This document shows positions 17,235 to 30,879 of a DNA stretch of 64,000 bases, piece after piece. Numbering within the stretch: position 1 is the first letter of the stretch; each line of letters opens with the position of its first letter. The notes below the pieces were generated by a model. The model worked only from the letters and a program-made list of their open reading frames with translations, searched no databases and had not been told where the DNA came from. The translations under genes and the position numbers were made by a program. Source of the DNA: Zygnema circumcarinatum (lineage: Eukaryota > Streptophyta > Zygnematophyceae > Zygnematales > Zygnemataceae); assembly GCA_037447605.1 (NCBI GenBank), contig CM074804.1:7484835-7548834 (forward strand), read 5' to 3'.

Positions 17235-20200
17235 ATGGCGACGGCTGCAGATCGGGCCAGCGGAGCTTTCTATGGCTTGGGAGGCATGCACTGCAATGGA
17301 AAGTCAATACTGGAAGCTAATTCGCGGATGAGCTCAATTTCTATGAAAGAAAGGTTTATGTGCCTGCAGCCGGGTCCAGCAGGGACTGACCTGTCAACAT
17401 TTCGGAAGTTGGAGGGCTCACAAAGGTTGAGGGCCAGCTGCTCCTGCTCGTTGCGAAATGAGCCAGCGTTCTGTGAAGAGATAAGACAAACAGGGCTAGG
17501 AATTAGGGCGGCGCGGGGCAGGAGGGAGATAATGAGAGGGTTTTGGAAGAGAGAGGAGGTTCGAAAAGTAGTTGCAATGGCTTCAGAACAGGGCGATGGA
17601 AATGGGGTAAAGGAAGGGAAGGTAAAGTGGGAACTGGAGGATCCTTACCTGAGCGACGACGAAGCCGATATGGAGGAACCACTTGTGGCTGAAGGGTGTG
17701 AAGAGATATTTTTGGCTGACTTCTTGGACGGAGATGTAGCTGAGGACCTGGAGAGGGAGGCGAAGCTGCTGGCCGAGAGGTATAGAGAGACTCTCATGGA
17801 CGAAATTCCTGCAGGTTAGGCGGCTTCTTTGGCTGAGGAGGGCATCAGTTCTGGGATGCACTTTTAAGGCTGGCTCCTTCATAACTCCTGTATGTTTTTT
17901 GCTGGATTGCTTAAAATGTGCACTTTTTGACCTTCCCTAGGAAGATTTAATTCGTCTGGGCTCCATCGGTTGTTTGAAGTCTGTGGAAGTACTGAAAATA
18001 AAAGTTGTCAAAGTCGAACATATGAAGAGTAATGCAAGGGGCTATGATTTGTGTCGAAAGAATGCTAGGAAGGCAGGACTTCTCACAATGCGTGTAACAT
18101 AAAATTGCACATGTTACACGAAATTCCCTAAGTACATTGCCTCGCCTTGCCTTGCCTTGCCCTCTTGCCTTGAAACTGCAGACCCAGAGGTATCGAAAGA
18201 AGACGGCGAATCTGCTCGGTCAAAGAAATATGGGAGACGGAGGAGCAATAAGCTGCTTTTCACATCCAAGGTGATTGAACAAGGCACGCTCGTAAAGATT
18301 ATATTTGAGGTTCTAGGTAGCATGGGCTTGCTGATTGGGCCTGCACTTGCGCTCTTAAGGTGTTGGACGCTCTTAAGGTCATGTTTACGACTAGCTGACA
18401 GAGCTTTCCAGACGAATTTTACTTTACACAATTGATGAATTTGGAAAATTTGCTTTCGTTCTATGGTGAAAATAGGTGCCAGACCATCTGCTACCTAAAG
18501 TGGCTATTGTTGGCCGCCCTAACGTTGGGAAATCAGCACTTTTCAACCGGGTTGTTGGAGTAAGTCCTCGTTTCCAGGGAGTGGGTAAAACTTATTTAGC
18601 ACAGCTAGAGAGGGCACCTGCATCGACACCATCATTCATCCAGCGATATGCTTTGCACAAAAGTAGTTATCTTGTATCGATTGAACTTTTGTTCTTCGCG
18701 TGTTGTGTGAAGGAGAGGTCTCACAAGTGACAACTTGGAAGCTTACCTTCAAGAAGTCGCTGCTCGTCAGTAGCAATCAGCATACCATATAGGTTTAAGT
18801 TTTTATGTGCGTCAGCAGGAATGGTCCTATGATTGAGGCGCATTTGGAGGGGCCTGAGTTTTGGATTTCAGTTTCTTGTGTCACTTGGAATGGAAATGAT
18901 CTCCTTTTTAGAGTGTTATATTCAGGGAGACGCATTGATGATTATAGCAAGGATATTGATTGTGTTGAAATGTGGAGGTATTCTTTGAATTACCCCCCTT
19001 CAAGCCCTCCTCTTAGGCCAACGTAAGGACTAGGCACGTTTCCAATACTGCGTGATGCCAACTCTGACATGCCTTAGGATGTACTTCTCACAGTCAACTC
19101 TCGTAATTGGTTGCTGCAAGAACAACCATCGATAGCTAATGACTCGACCTGTCCCTGCAGAAGGACCTTGCAATTGTGTACGACGAGCCGGGCGTGACAC
19201 GTGACCGCCTTTATTCTCGAGCATATTGGTCAACCCATGAATTCTTACTGACAGATACAGGAGGTGTGCTCACACCGCCAACTACATCTGGACAGTCTGA
19301 GGGGGTCTCTGATGCCATTGCAATCACAAGGCCGGGGGGTCCTCAGGCAATTGCCCAAGCCCTTAAGGAGGCAGCTGCAGCTGGCCTTCCAGCACTAATT
19401 GAGAAGCAGGCAGCTCAAGCAGTGGAGGACTCGAGTGCCATCATATTTGTGGTAGATGGTAAGGTAAGAGCGACTTGTCCATGGGCTTCTATGTTGACAA
19501 GCTGATTGAGAAAGTGCTTCTTGGAACATGTGGGGAATGCGGTGTTAGTAAGGAAAACATACTAAGGATCAGCGACTGGAATGAGTGGAGAGAAGGTAGA
19601 TATGAAAAATGCAAATCCTGGAAATTGAAGTGTCTGAGATTTTAGAAGACATGACGGATATGGAAAGCGCCTTTATGTGATTTGTTTATTAGCTGGGAGA
19701 AGATTATCGCTTGGAACCAATAGCATCAAGTCAGGAAATGAAGTCAGGAAATCAAGGATGCATACAAATCCGCATCTTGCAAATGTCCAGAGAATTAGCA
19801 TGGAATAGAACAGAAAAGAATAAGTAGCATAGACTAAACGCGACAGCAGCTATGTCGTAGGCAATTGCATGGAGCAGTATGACGAGGAGAATATGGGTCT
19901 CGACCGTGGTTGCAGGCTGGCATGACCGCTGCGGATCAGGAAATTGCTGCATGGTTGCGTCGAAAGTACAAGGGAAGGAAGAGTGTCACAATGGCTGTTA
20001 ACAAGTGTGAATCACCGACGAAAGGTCTTCTGCAAGCTTCTGAGTTCTGGTCTCTTGGGTGAGTAATCTCGATGCCTGAATTTTTCGTAGCACCCTTCTG
20101 CCAAGGAGGCATATTTGAAATAACTGTCCTAGATGAGGTCAAAACTGGGCTGCTTCTGTGTTAGTTCGTCTCTTTATCTGCTGATAAATGAGTGGTTGTT

Positions 20201-22365
20201 ATTTGACAGGTTTACTCCCTTCCCAGTGTCTGCCATAACTGGGACGGGAACAGGAGATCTTCTGGATGACGTCTGTGCCCAGCTTTCACCTCCAAAGGTA
20301 AAAGCAGCATTCTTTCAGATATCTACTTAGTATCAAGACAGAATGTGTGATATTGATAGATTGTATTCTATTATATTTTTTCTGAACGCGCATTAATCCT
20401 TGCAAGACTCCCTAGCGGCTCTAAGAGATGAGCTGGTGGGAGTGATGGGAAAACCAGGCAGAAGATGAAGTGGACGATGAGGATGAGAACAGACCTTTAG
20501 CTATAACTATCACAGGGAGACCAAATGTGGGCAAAAGCAGCATCTTGAATGCGTTAGTGGGAGAGGAGCGTACTATTGTGAGCCCATTGAGCGGAACGAC
20601 GAGGGATGCTATTGATACCGACTTCACTGGGGCAGATGGGAAGGTGCGTTACTGGAAAGTTTTCTTGCTTTGCACGAGGTAAGAGGGCTGACAAGCTGGA
20701 TGGGGTGAAGTTGGGCAGTATTAGTTCAGCGAGTTTCCGAGTGGATTTCATCAAGAAGAGTTCCTGATGATTAGAATATATGCTACTCATTCAGATTGTT
20801 TGTTTTCGACTGCTGATTAATAGTTGCCCTTAATTTATTTTTGAGTTCACATGATAACACCTTTGATCCTTTCCGTGCTGTTAGGGATGGCCGAGGGTCG
20901 TGCACGAATAGTCATTTTCTCAAAAAGATGCGATCAATTCCTTTCTGCTGAGACGGAACCAAATTAGTTGAGGGAACCTTTCTTTCTTTCCTCTTGTTTT
21001 TTTCTTTCTTTTTGTATTTGCAGGAGTACCGACTAATAGACACTGCAGGCATTCGAAGACGGGGAGCTGTGGCTGCTGCTAACAGCAAAACGGAGTCTTT
21101 GTCAGTGAACCGTGCATTCCGTGCAATTCGGAGGGCAGATGTTGTAGCTCTCGTGATTGACGCAATGGAATGTGTAACGGAGCAGGTGCGGACTCGTGCC
21201 GTTGGTCGAAGTGGGAACTGCGAACTTTCTATTTCTTGTATCAGTTGTTTTGCTTCAGACAGGATCGAGTCATTTTTAGAAATGAGGAAAAATAATTTCG
21301 TTACACGACTATCTGCAGAAGCGGGGAAAAGAACACAGTACGCATGTATTCCGCTGTATGTGACATTCTGAAAGCAGCCTTTCGATTTCATTCTTTCCAT
21401 TCTGTGAGCTATGCAGGACTTCCGACTGGGCGAGCGCATAGAGAAGGAGGGCAAAGCAGCTGTCATTGTGGTGAACAAGTGGGACACTGTTCCAGAGAAG
21501 GAAACAAACAGCACAGTGCAGTACACATTGGATGTTAGGGAACGTCTGCGCTGCCTCGATTGGGCACCCATCGTGTTCACTTCAGCAACTGAAGGACAGC
21601 GCATTCCCAAGTGAGAGCGATGATCTGTGCATGAAAGCTCTGAATGTGGAGTTGAAACCAAAAAAATGTGGCAAACCGGCAAGAGGCAGTTGTTTTGGGG
21701 TGCATGAATGGTTAGTTGTGGATGTAGGAAGCGGAGGAGGGGATGCTGCTTGTTGACTCGTGAAGGCCGAGCCGACTTTGAAGTTGAAAGTGGGGATGTT
21801 CCTTGTTGACTGTTCTCTTGGCAGAATACTTTTGGAAGCACGCAAAGCCGGAGATGAACGTTCCAAGCGTTTGGGAACAGCCGTCCTTAATCCCGTGGTG
21901 CAGGAGGCCCTCAGCTTCCGCCCCCCTTCTGCAGGCAAGGGCGGGAAGAGGGGTCGCGTGTACTACTGCACGCAGGTGAGCTCAGCACATTCTCCTTCTT
22001 TGAGGGACTGTAAGGCAATGGAAAGAGCGTTCCATGTGTCATGAACTTGGCAAGAGCCCCTTCTATTTGTTACGCCTTCCGAGGATTGGAGCAAGTAATA
22101 GAGTGATGGCAGCGCTCATATAGGAGAGGGAGTGGAAGGGCTGCAGGCGGCCATTCGACCTCCAACCTTTGTCTTCTTTGTGAACGACGCGAACCTGTTC
22201 TCGGAGATTTATCGGCGGTACATGGAAAAGCAGCTTCGGAAAAATGTGGGATTTCCAGGGACTCCCATCCGCCTGCTCTGGAGATCCAAGAAGAAGAAGG
22301 AGAGGAATGGAAGTGCTCCCAAGGACGAGGGCTCGCCCAGACCAATGGCAGCTGCGAAGAGCTGA
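17235..22365 (+). CDS. DER: Plastid ribosome-assembly GTPase Der (EngA), EMB2738-like
   Basis: Tandem-GTPase protein of large-subunit ribosome assembly, here predicted plastid-targeted. Exons: 17235-17814, 18182-18270, 18476-18559, 19161-19463, 19916-20058, 20210-20297, 20458-20643, 21024-21185, 21417-21610, 21825-21975, 22147-22365; 732 residues. Residues 1 to about 125 are a basic, Ser/Arg-rich transit-like leader, followed by an acidic linker. First G domain: GRPNVGKS at 236-243, [13 protein letters not shown], and NKCE in place of NKxD (as I recall, plant homologues share this). Second G domain: GRPNVGKS at 449-456, [19 protein letters not shown]. The C-terminal KH-like domain contains [10 protein letters not shown] and [11 protein letters not shown] and ends in a basic tail. 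A 50-residue insert follows the first DTGG. The start is the first in-frame ATG after an upstream stop. Confidence 0.95.
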
Positions 22366-23685
22366 GGAGGTTGTATGCAGTTGTTGGGGATTTATGTTTG
22401 AGTGGCAATCTGTCCCTCCGTTACATTTGAATGTCTCCGCCATGATCATGCATGGCATGGTCCTTGTGACTTTGCCAATCCATTCATTATAAGAAGCAAC
22501 TTGTAACATGTAGCATGTGGAGTTGTTTCAGTTCTTTGATCGTGTGAAGAAACAATCGGTCGGCCCGTGCCATTCCCAAGTCTGCATGATGTTGTGAATC
22601 CTTCTCACGTGCAAGGGCGGGTTCTTTGTGTTTGGGGGTCGGGAAAGAAGGAAAGAGGGGTCTTTCTCCCTTTTTAATTGAGACTCTTGTGAACATGTTG
22701 TCGTTTTAAAGGGTAAAATGTTTGGACATTTTGTATCGAAATCTTGAAATCTGCATACTTTTAAGCTTTTTAGTTACAGTCATAGGCGCGTTTGCTGGAA
22801 CAGAAAACCCATCCTTGGAAGAGTCCTGTGTGATGAAACACTCGACGACCCATACAACCATCGGACACATGCGGAACTGATGGGAGATGGTTCTTTAGAG
22901 AGGCATGGCACACCGCCAAAGGCGCATGCCATGTTAAGGAATCTCGACAGATTTTATGTGCCCTTGGGCTTCCTTTCTTTTACGCAATGCTTTGCATTCC
23001 ACACATTCGATACATGTTGCAAATGTTCATCAAGAAAACCCAAATCAATCACAACATGGACACTGTTACATCATGCACAAACAACATCGACACTAAGTAC
23101 AATGTTCATAAGATACATAGGGAGAGAGGGAAAGCATATTTACTCATACCACTTCATACCCTAAAAACTCATATCATACCCTATTTAAATGCTTCACACT
23201 ATCTTATTCTTTTTCGAACCCTAAAAACTTCCAGACCCTAATACTTCCCACTATTCTTTTTATCGAAGGTGAGGTCGCTGCAATTATGTGCGCAATGGAA
23301 AGGCTCACGCCCTAAAGCATCCCCTCTAATGTGTTGACGCCTCTTCTCTCCTCTCTGCCTGCCGCTCTCCTTTGTCACATTCATCCCGTGGCACGTCACG
23401 TTACAGTGCAAGGTCAAGGTGCCGCTTCTCCTTGCTGTTCGCTTCATCGCCCTCCCTCGCCGCAGCGACAGGAGGTACAAAATGAGTGAAAAAAGTCAAG
23501 CAGGCGAATGGCCGGCCTGCGAACGCACAGGGACGACATATTTCAGTCGTCACACGTCATGATGTGCGAGTAGACGATGACATCACATGTATGTCCATTG
23601 TTCATGTTGCAGTGCAGATGCGGCAAGAGGTTGTGGGTCCGAGGACACTCACCTTTCAACAATAGGAAATCTCTTCTGTACATTG
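22366..23685. other. Convergent interval between Der and the G-patch gene; no gene seen
   Basis: This should hold both 3' UTRs. Around 23155-23245 there are several ACCCTAAAAAC-type telomere-like units (e.g. CATACCCTAAAAACTC and GAACCCTAAAAACTT). No coding frame or RNA gene was recognised. Confidence 0.5.
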
Positions 23686-26600
23686 TCAATGATGCCATCC
23701 AACGCCGGCGCGACCCTTGTTGACGACTGCCTCGAGAGGCTCCTTCAACCCGCCGGACTTCCCCAGCAGTTGGCCCTGCATAGCAAAACACAGGGAATCC
23801 GGATGCTTCAGCTTCCAACCGAAAACTCACCTGCCCTGAACCAATTGTCTACTGACACATTGTTACATCATCTTCGCTAGAGGTGGTGTCCATCACTAAT
23901 CCCTCCTGAAGCTTTCTTGAAGGAGCTCCACTCTAGAACAATATCTTTATCCCCAAAAGCTCACTGGTAACAAAGGTGACCACTAAAGCTCACACGGACA
24001 TAGCTTTCAATCGCTCGTTAGATCACTGGCTTGATTCATAGGTGCTTAATTTTGGGTTTCCTTATGACGCTCAACTATGGTTGAAATAACTTCCTCTTCT
24101 ATATTCTTGTCCCATCTACATTAGATTATGACCTTAGAAATGAGCAATAAAGGTAGCGAGTTTCCTTTCCAACAGCAGAACCACTCTGATTAGATTGAGT
24201 TGCCAGTGCCTGTATTACCTCCTGCCACTCCATAGCTTTCAGCATATCCTTCCCCTTGTTGTTTCCTGTGTGCCTTCTCTCCCTCCCGCTCGAAGTGTGC
24301 CTTGATGACTTTCTGTCCGATCCTTCACTCCTTCCACTTTCTGCTGTCGACTGCCCCTCGTGCCTTGAACTTCTGTCCCTGTGGAGACTTCGACGCTCTG
24401 CTGCACGATCCCTGTATTTGATCTGCACATTCAGCATCTAACGAAACTAATAACCAAGCTATAGCGCAAAAGGATAGAAAACAATTTCAAATGCTGGATA
24501 CGTTCAGGTGTCTGTCTCTGAATTCTTCGTGAGATGAAGGACTAATTTTTTTCAGCCAGAACTTAGTGTAACTGATAAACTAGCATCGAGGGCTGGGAGA
24601 TATGATCGTTACTGCTACCTACAGAATGAGGTTAAAGGGAGTAAGAGCGAGCAGCTATCGATTCATGTGAAGTAATAATGCTATGCAGAGCTCTGGTGCA
24701 GAACGAAGTCGGTTCTTAAAGACAGCAGGTCCAAGCAGTTCCCGGCTGTCACAAAGGAGAGATGTTCATAGACCATACCTCTGGTGAGAGCCCTTTCCTG
24801 TCCTTGCGGGACACCTTAGTTGGCCGTTCTTCCCTCCTATCTGCTGACTTCGAAAACGAAGACGACGGCAGCAATCTTTCCTTCTTGACAAAGTTGTTAC
24901 CAACAGTACACTTCTGCAAACGAAGGGGTTGAATTTAGTGTGGCATCCTTAATGAACACTCCAATAAAAAGTGATCAGCAGTCAAATTTTGTAGGGGAAG
25001 TTCCTTCGTTTAGCTTTCAATAGTATGTCACTTCCAATACTAGCCAAGTTGTTAACCAGAAACTTCAGCACGTGTTTTCTTGTTAAGCAGAGAACAGTCC
25101 ATTTCCGTTCAGCTGTGAGAATTACATAGACAACCACTAAAAGTTCTCCCCAATTAGGTAGTTTCTGGCTGTCTATTTCGCACTTACGAAACGTGCTGAA
25201 ATTGACAGCAGCTGCTCCTCCAATAAGCCTTTGTTTAGAACGAACGGTTTTGACGTAGTGGGTCCTTTTGATCTCTCCCCCAGCGCCTTCCCTTGATCGC
25301 GTTCCTCCTTGTCCCCCGGAACTGATATTGATGGAAGGCCCCATGATTCAGTTGGATTTGACGAGTTAAATGGGGCAATGCTCACATCGAGGGCTGTCAA
25401 GTAATTTTGACTTGGCCTCCTCAAACGGTATACTTTCCCTGCAAAAAAAAAAGAACATACGGAAAAATGCATCAGCTCAAAGCATCAGACCAGGCACTGC
25501 TAAACCCAGAAGCGGAACACAATAGTAAGGAGCGAAGCAGTAACACTACACCTATGTTGCAGGCAATGTGCAAGGAGAACAATCAGCGAAGTGCAGAAAA
25601 AATTTAGTCAGAAGTCAAATGCTACACTCCTTAGCTGGCAAACACGTGTTTCAGAGACCTAAACGATGCAAAATCATGCGTTCAAGTCACCTCAAATCTG
25701 CAGTGAAAGCTTCGAGTATACACACAACTATTCAAATACAAAGTGCTCTGTCCTACATTAGCATACTGCAGGGCCTCCCTTACCTGTAGACACTCGCACC
25801 AGATTTCCCTCAGCTTCCTCCACTGCCCCTGCCTTTATCAGACCACCAGATGCCCCCAATGAGGGATGCAGCATCCTTGCAGCAGATGCAGCCCGCCCAG
25901 TTAAGCACAGCGTTCTTTTTCGGGAGTTTTCTTTTGCCGTGACCCCCCAATCCCACAAGTCTGTGGCCCCTAACACTTTTGCTTTCTCTGCAAGTCGTAA
26001 AGCAATCTTCGGACATAAAGTGGGAGAAGCCTCGAACTGCGACGACCATCGGTTCACCTCCTGTTGCTCAGGAACTGATTCATCCCACCGTCTACCCATT
26101 TCTAAACCAGGCACACAAGAGGTAGAATCGGCTGCTAGTAAGTCGGACCTTCCTTCTACTTCTGAAGTAAATGGATGGTCTCCACTATTTCCTTGTACTT
26201 CGTGGCTTTCATTATAGCTTCTGAGCATTGTATCATCTTTCATTCTGCCTAGACTCGCGCTACAGTCTCGTGCTTTCCTTTCCTGGAAGTCCTTTTGTTG
26301 ATCGCGGCAGTCTAGATTGTCGACTATGAAACTCGCACCACTACAGTCCACCCAAACCCAGTGACCAAATTCCCATTTCCATCTCCCTTGCTCATGTACT
26401 CTGACATCTTTCTCTGAAACCGTTTCTGATTCCGTGATTGCTGGATGTAGAGTCTTCTCTTTCAGAAATCTTCTCCCAGAATCAGCATTGTTATCACCAG
26501 TGACTTGGACTTTTTGGCCATTCAAAAGTCCTGACTCCTCTGCAGCAATCTCTCCCTCCTCCAGGGCCTCTGTCACTGACTCGGTGACTGCCAGACCATG

Positions 26601-29275
26601 CTTTTCCGTTCGAGAAACAGAAACAGAAGCTTGATTTCCCCATCTCCAAATCACCTCCTGACTGTCTTTTCTGTACTCTGAACAATAGCCGGAAGTGTAG
26701 TCTGTCTGTCCGGACTCTGCCTTTTTGTTTGGTGTAGCTCTCTGACCAGAGGAGAATCGTCCAGAAACATGCTCATCTACCTGCTGAAGAGCTGCAACCC
26801 ATGCATCAGCTCCTGACACCTTCCTGTATGTGCTGTCTTTGAGACTAATACGTGAAACTGAACTATACTGCTGACGCTTTACATGATCTTTCCCACGCTG
26901 TAAAAATGCTTCAATCAACATGTCCTCCATCCTGCATATTCCCCGAAGTGGCACAAGCATCTTGATTAGCCTCAGCTCTCAGATAACGCTCCTTGTAAGC
27001 TACATGGACTGCAGTCACAAAAGAGACTTCTGCAAACGATGAGTGCATCATTCGGCTACACCTTCAGTTTACTTCTTTAGTAGCAGAAACGTGCGGTGTA
27101 AACTAGATTTTCGAAGGCATGCTTTAACGGTTTGGATAGGTACAGTAACTCACAACCACTCCGGACCAAGTTATTAGCTTTTCGACAGGGAACAGGTGTT
27201 GGCAACATAAACACTCAATCGAGTTCTAACTTCGAGGCTCCAAAGATCATTACAAAACTAATACAAAGCCACAGAATCTCCTAAAGAAACATGCTCCAGA
27301 CTACTCTCAGATCACGTAAACAACGCAACTCAACGAAAGCCCACTTTCTTTTCAGCACCACCAACTTTGGGGGGTTTCTGTAGCTAAAAATGCACACATA
27401 CCAGGTGGATTTCCCGCTTTTGTCTGAAGCTGTCTCAACATCTCTGTCTTCTGTTTGAACCCTGTCGTCAGCTTCGTCAATCTTCTCAATACTCCTGCAG
27501 TTTCCTCCGCCAGCCTCCCTTCTACTGCCTCCCAAGACCTTTTGGACTCCAAGATCCTCAGCCAAGTATTTCGACTCACTTGCTGAGGCATGATGAGGAG
27601 CCCAAGAATGCCCATTCCAGCAATACCATCGCTGCTCCTTGTGGTGGTAATACCATCCACTGCTGTAATCCTGAATGTAAACCTTTTCTGCAGCGCAAGG
27701 TGTTTCAAGAAGTGAAATTTCTCCTTCCACACCTTTTTCAACTTCAAGGCGATCTGTTGTGTCGTCGGATGCAATCCCGGCTCTCGAGAATCCAACTTGA
27801 GTCATTTTCTCCTCACTTATTCCTTGATTGACATGGGTCATATCAAGATCAGTCTCTGCAGCTTCATTCCCAGTCGTGATGGCACCCGGACAACGAGAGA
27901 GAGACTCTTTCTGCTGGGCGTCTTTGATCTTCCAATTCCCTTCGTTCACAAAGTGCTGATCGGATACTAAACCTGAAACGACTGCGCCATGGACATTACG
28001 AGACAAGGACTCGTAGCATTCCTGAATGCTATTGGCTTCCTCTTCACAAAGGCTGTCGACAATTGAATGTTCTGTAAAGGAGACATGGATTTGACCATCT
28101 ATTTCCTGCACTGACTGGACCCGTTCTATTGGCAACAGCTTAAAGTCACTAATGTCATCTGTATTTAAATGCTCTACTCGACGGAAGCCCTCTCCATAAG
28201 CATGGTAGGCATTTGTGAGGAAATTGTAGATCCACAATCGTCCCTTGAAATAGTCATAATGCCATCTATTACAGTCGTATGGAACAGTCTGGCTTGCTAC
28301 TGTTGTGGAATCTAGAGGCTCAACATCGCATCCCTCCTTGACAGTAACTTCGTGGGAATTTTGAACGCTCCCCAAAGTGCCTGACATTAAAGAATGTTGT
28401 CTGGCTCTCTTGTTACCGCTCTTGGAGACTAGTGAATGAAACTTTACATTATCCAACAACTCCCTAACTTCAGGCCTAGCTCCAACACTAGTCGAGCAAA
28501 TTTCATCAGCCTCTCCTGATCCATCTCCAAGTTCTAGAGGTGGATCCAACAACTCAATGTCTATTGAATCCTGACTAAGCTCTGCTGAAGTCGCCGTTTC
28601 AATTTCCTTATTGTCAGCTGCTACATTCAAAACCTGAGCATATGGCCCGTCGAATAAATCACATTCGTGAGCTCGTTCACCACCCAGCTTGTCTTCAACT
28701 TCAGACATTCCAAATACTGAAGTTGGGTCTCTCCCTGCAGAACCTTCTTTCCAGCACCGCTTGGAGAACGATTGTTTCTCTATCCAGTCACATGGTCTTT
28801 CAATTCCACTTCCATTCCCACAAGGTTCTCTGCATCGTGCAGCCCCATTAGCAAGGCCTTTGCCAAATTTGACCTCTTGCTGCTCAACTTTGTAACTCTT
28901 TGATCTCAGATTGTCCACTGAAAAATCTGACTGTCTTTTTTTAGCTTCAGGTTTGGTGCTTTCCAGAATAAGCGTTCTCTCGGATATATCCTTTTCCACA
29001 TTCAGAAGCACTGCTTGTCCTCCTTGTCCTCCGATCCATCCTTTCTCTGATACATTTGTACTCTCTGCCCTGACCAGAAGCCCGGCTCGCAACCTCTGTT
29101 GAACTTCGCCTCGTGATAGGACGTCAGGATCAGCTTCTTCAAAGACCTCGGTAGGTGTATGCACATCCAAACTAACTAAGGGAAGGCAGCCGACAGCCAC
29201 GTTGGCTGAGTCGTAAGCCTGGTTTGTGAAAGTTCGTGATTCCAAATCAGCTCCGTGAGTTGGTTCTGAAGTCAT
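23686..29275 (-). CDS. Large G-patch protein with aromatic (OCRE-like) repeats and YRDRAAERR motif
   Basis: Probable nuclear RNA-processing protein. Exons in transcript order: 29275-27402, 26931-25784, 25438-25188, 24913-24779, 24422-24219, 23775-23686; 1233 residues, all junctions in phase. Tryptophan/tyrosine-rich segments (WHYDYFKGRLWIYNF; GWYYHHKEQRWYCWNGHSW; GRWKWEFGHWVWVD) in the first two exons resemble degenerate OCRE or WW-like units. Exon 3 has VYRLRRPSQNYLTALDVS. Exon 5 has KYRDRAAERRSLH, the element preceding the G-patch in RBM5/RBM10/SUA-type splicing factors, followed by an RS-like Arg/Ser tract. The G-patch spans exons 5-6: MLKAMEWQE + GQLLGKSGG + NKGRAGVG, ending WHH. Its core departs from consensus (MEW for MGW, GQLLGK for GxGLGK). 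The first exon starts one base before the ATG at an acceptor-like TTATTGCAG, so a 5' UTR exon, or further coding exons, may lie upstream. RRM domains of true SUA/RBM5 were not seen. Confidence 0.8.
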
Positions 29276-30816
29276 CCTGCAATAACGAAGGCATAGACCA
29301 AACCATCACGTTTTTGCAAGCTAGTCAGTTATACCCTGCATCCAATCCTGAAATTGATTTCTTAATACGTTTGCGAAAGAGCTTGTCCGTTTCCCTTTAG
29401 GTAAAATCAAAACTGGTCCCACGCAGAAGTCATGAGGTAGGAATTAGGATCGTCTGGGAATAAGACTATCCGGAAAGCCTATCCTATGTCGCTTCATTGG
29501 AATTCCTTTGCCATCCATTCACTTAGAATTGCGAATACGCCTTCACATAACAACTATTTGGAAAATGAAAGTGGCTGAAATTGCATTTTGTCCTATGTGT
29601 CACTTTGAGCACGATGACGTTTCCAAAATAAACGTGGACATAACCACCCCTAGCATTGCTATCAGACCACCTGCCAGCGATGAGAGGATACATCAATCAC
29701 CAAAAGTCAACCGATTACGGACAAGATATGCTGATTGGCCCTTGAGAGGCGCAGGGAACAGAAAGAAAAAAAAATCAGACGATAGCTTTGCAACTGAAGG
29801 GCAGGAAGCAGGTGCCCTACATAGAGAGTGCTCACAACTTTCCTCCCAACCGCAGCACACAGCGTATAGGTTGGCATGATCCTCGCATGAAGATTTTCAT
29901 CGGCGAGGCATTGACACCATAAGCTTCGCTTCAGCCTGTAATTCACTTTATTTAATCTGCGTTGGAAGTTCACAAATCAACAACCTTATTATCACCAGAA
30001 CCTGGATTCCAATGAAGAAATGTCTTCACATGCATCATTCAGCATCAAGGAAGTTTCAGGTTCCTGAAACATACATTACATTCAAGATGCAGCCCTGCCA
30101 GTCAGACAACCGACAGCCGACTCCTGCAACCTTATTACGTGAACTGCCTGAGAACCTAGCATACTTCCAAGCAGCTCCCTGCCTCCATAAGCCCCTCCCA
30201 CCCCCTTCCCCGCCTCCCTTCTCCGTCCCAAGCTCGCCTCCCCCCTCCCTTCGGCAGCCATGGCTCAACCTTCAACCAGGCAGCACGCTTCATCCGTACA
30301 TCCTCCCACTGCGACCTTCCATCAGGCACCGTACGGTCCTGTTCGTACGGTGAGGCGTCGTACGGTACAGTACTCCCGGCTTTCACCTTCCAGTACGGAC
30401 GGTACAATCCAGTACGAACGAGTCACGCGACGTGTTTTCCGAGGACACGGGCGGGCGCTAAACGACGCCTTTTTGTACGTCGCGTCAGGTTGGGAGGCGG
30501 TGGCAGTCAACGGCCACACGGTCTAACCGCCATTGACGCGGGCGGGAGGTTGACGGCGCGGGCCGTACGGCACGTTCCCGACCGGCCGCCGTGGCCATAC
30601 GGCACGTACAGCCGTTACGGACGGCGCGCGGCCTTCGGATTGGCGGACGGGCGGGCGGGCAAGGGCGCGGCCCTTTGGGCCCGCACGAGCGGGGGGGGGG
30701 AGGCCGCGATTGGGGCGGGGGAGAATCGCACGGTCGGGCCTTCGGAGCTCGATCGATCGATCGGAAACCACGAGGAGGAAAGTAGCCGCAGCCCTTGGGG
30801 CAGGGCGTGCGGGAGG

Positions 30817-30835
30817 GACGTGACGTGACGTGACC
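30817..30835. promoter_or_regulatory. Tandem TGACG array in the divergent region
   Basis: Three to four successive GACGT/TGACG units sit at the edge of the GC-rich block. The motif is the same bZIP-type core as the array at 16932-16957. Role inferred from motif and position only. Confidence 0.35.
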
Positions 30836-30879
30836 TCATGGCTGTGGAAATGCTCATTGTGCCAAAATGCTTCAGTTGA

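Noticed and set aside
20912-21841. 309-codon minus-strand ORF
   Set aside because: Antisense to Der exons 8-10 whose splice sites, GTPase motifs and phase are clear; the ORF has no domain.
24187-24218. Possible 32-bp intron continuing the G-patch gene to the stop near 24126
   Set aside because: Too short; the same donor joins in phase to the distant exon at 23775 that completes a G-patch domain.
30490-30828. ORFs on both strands in the GC-rich block between G-patch and NEMP genes
   Set aside because: Overlapping in several frames, repeat-driven and without domains.
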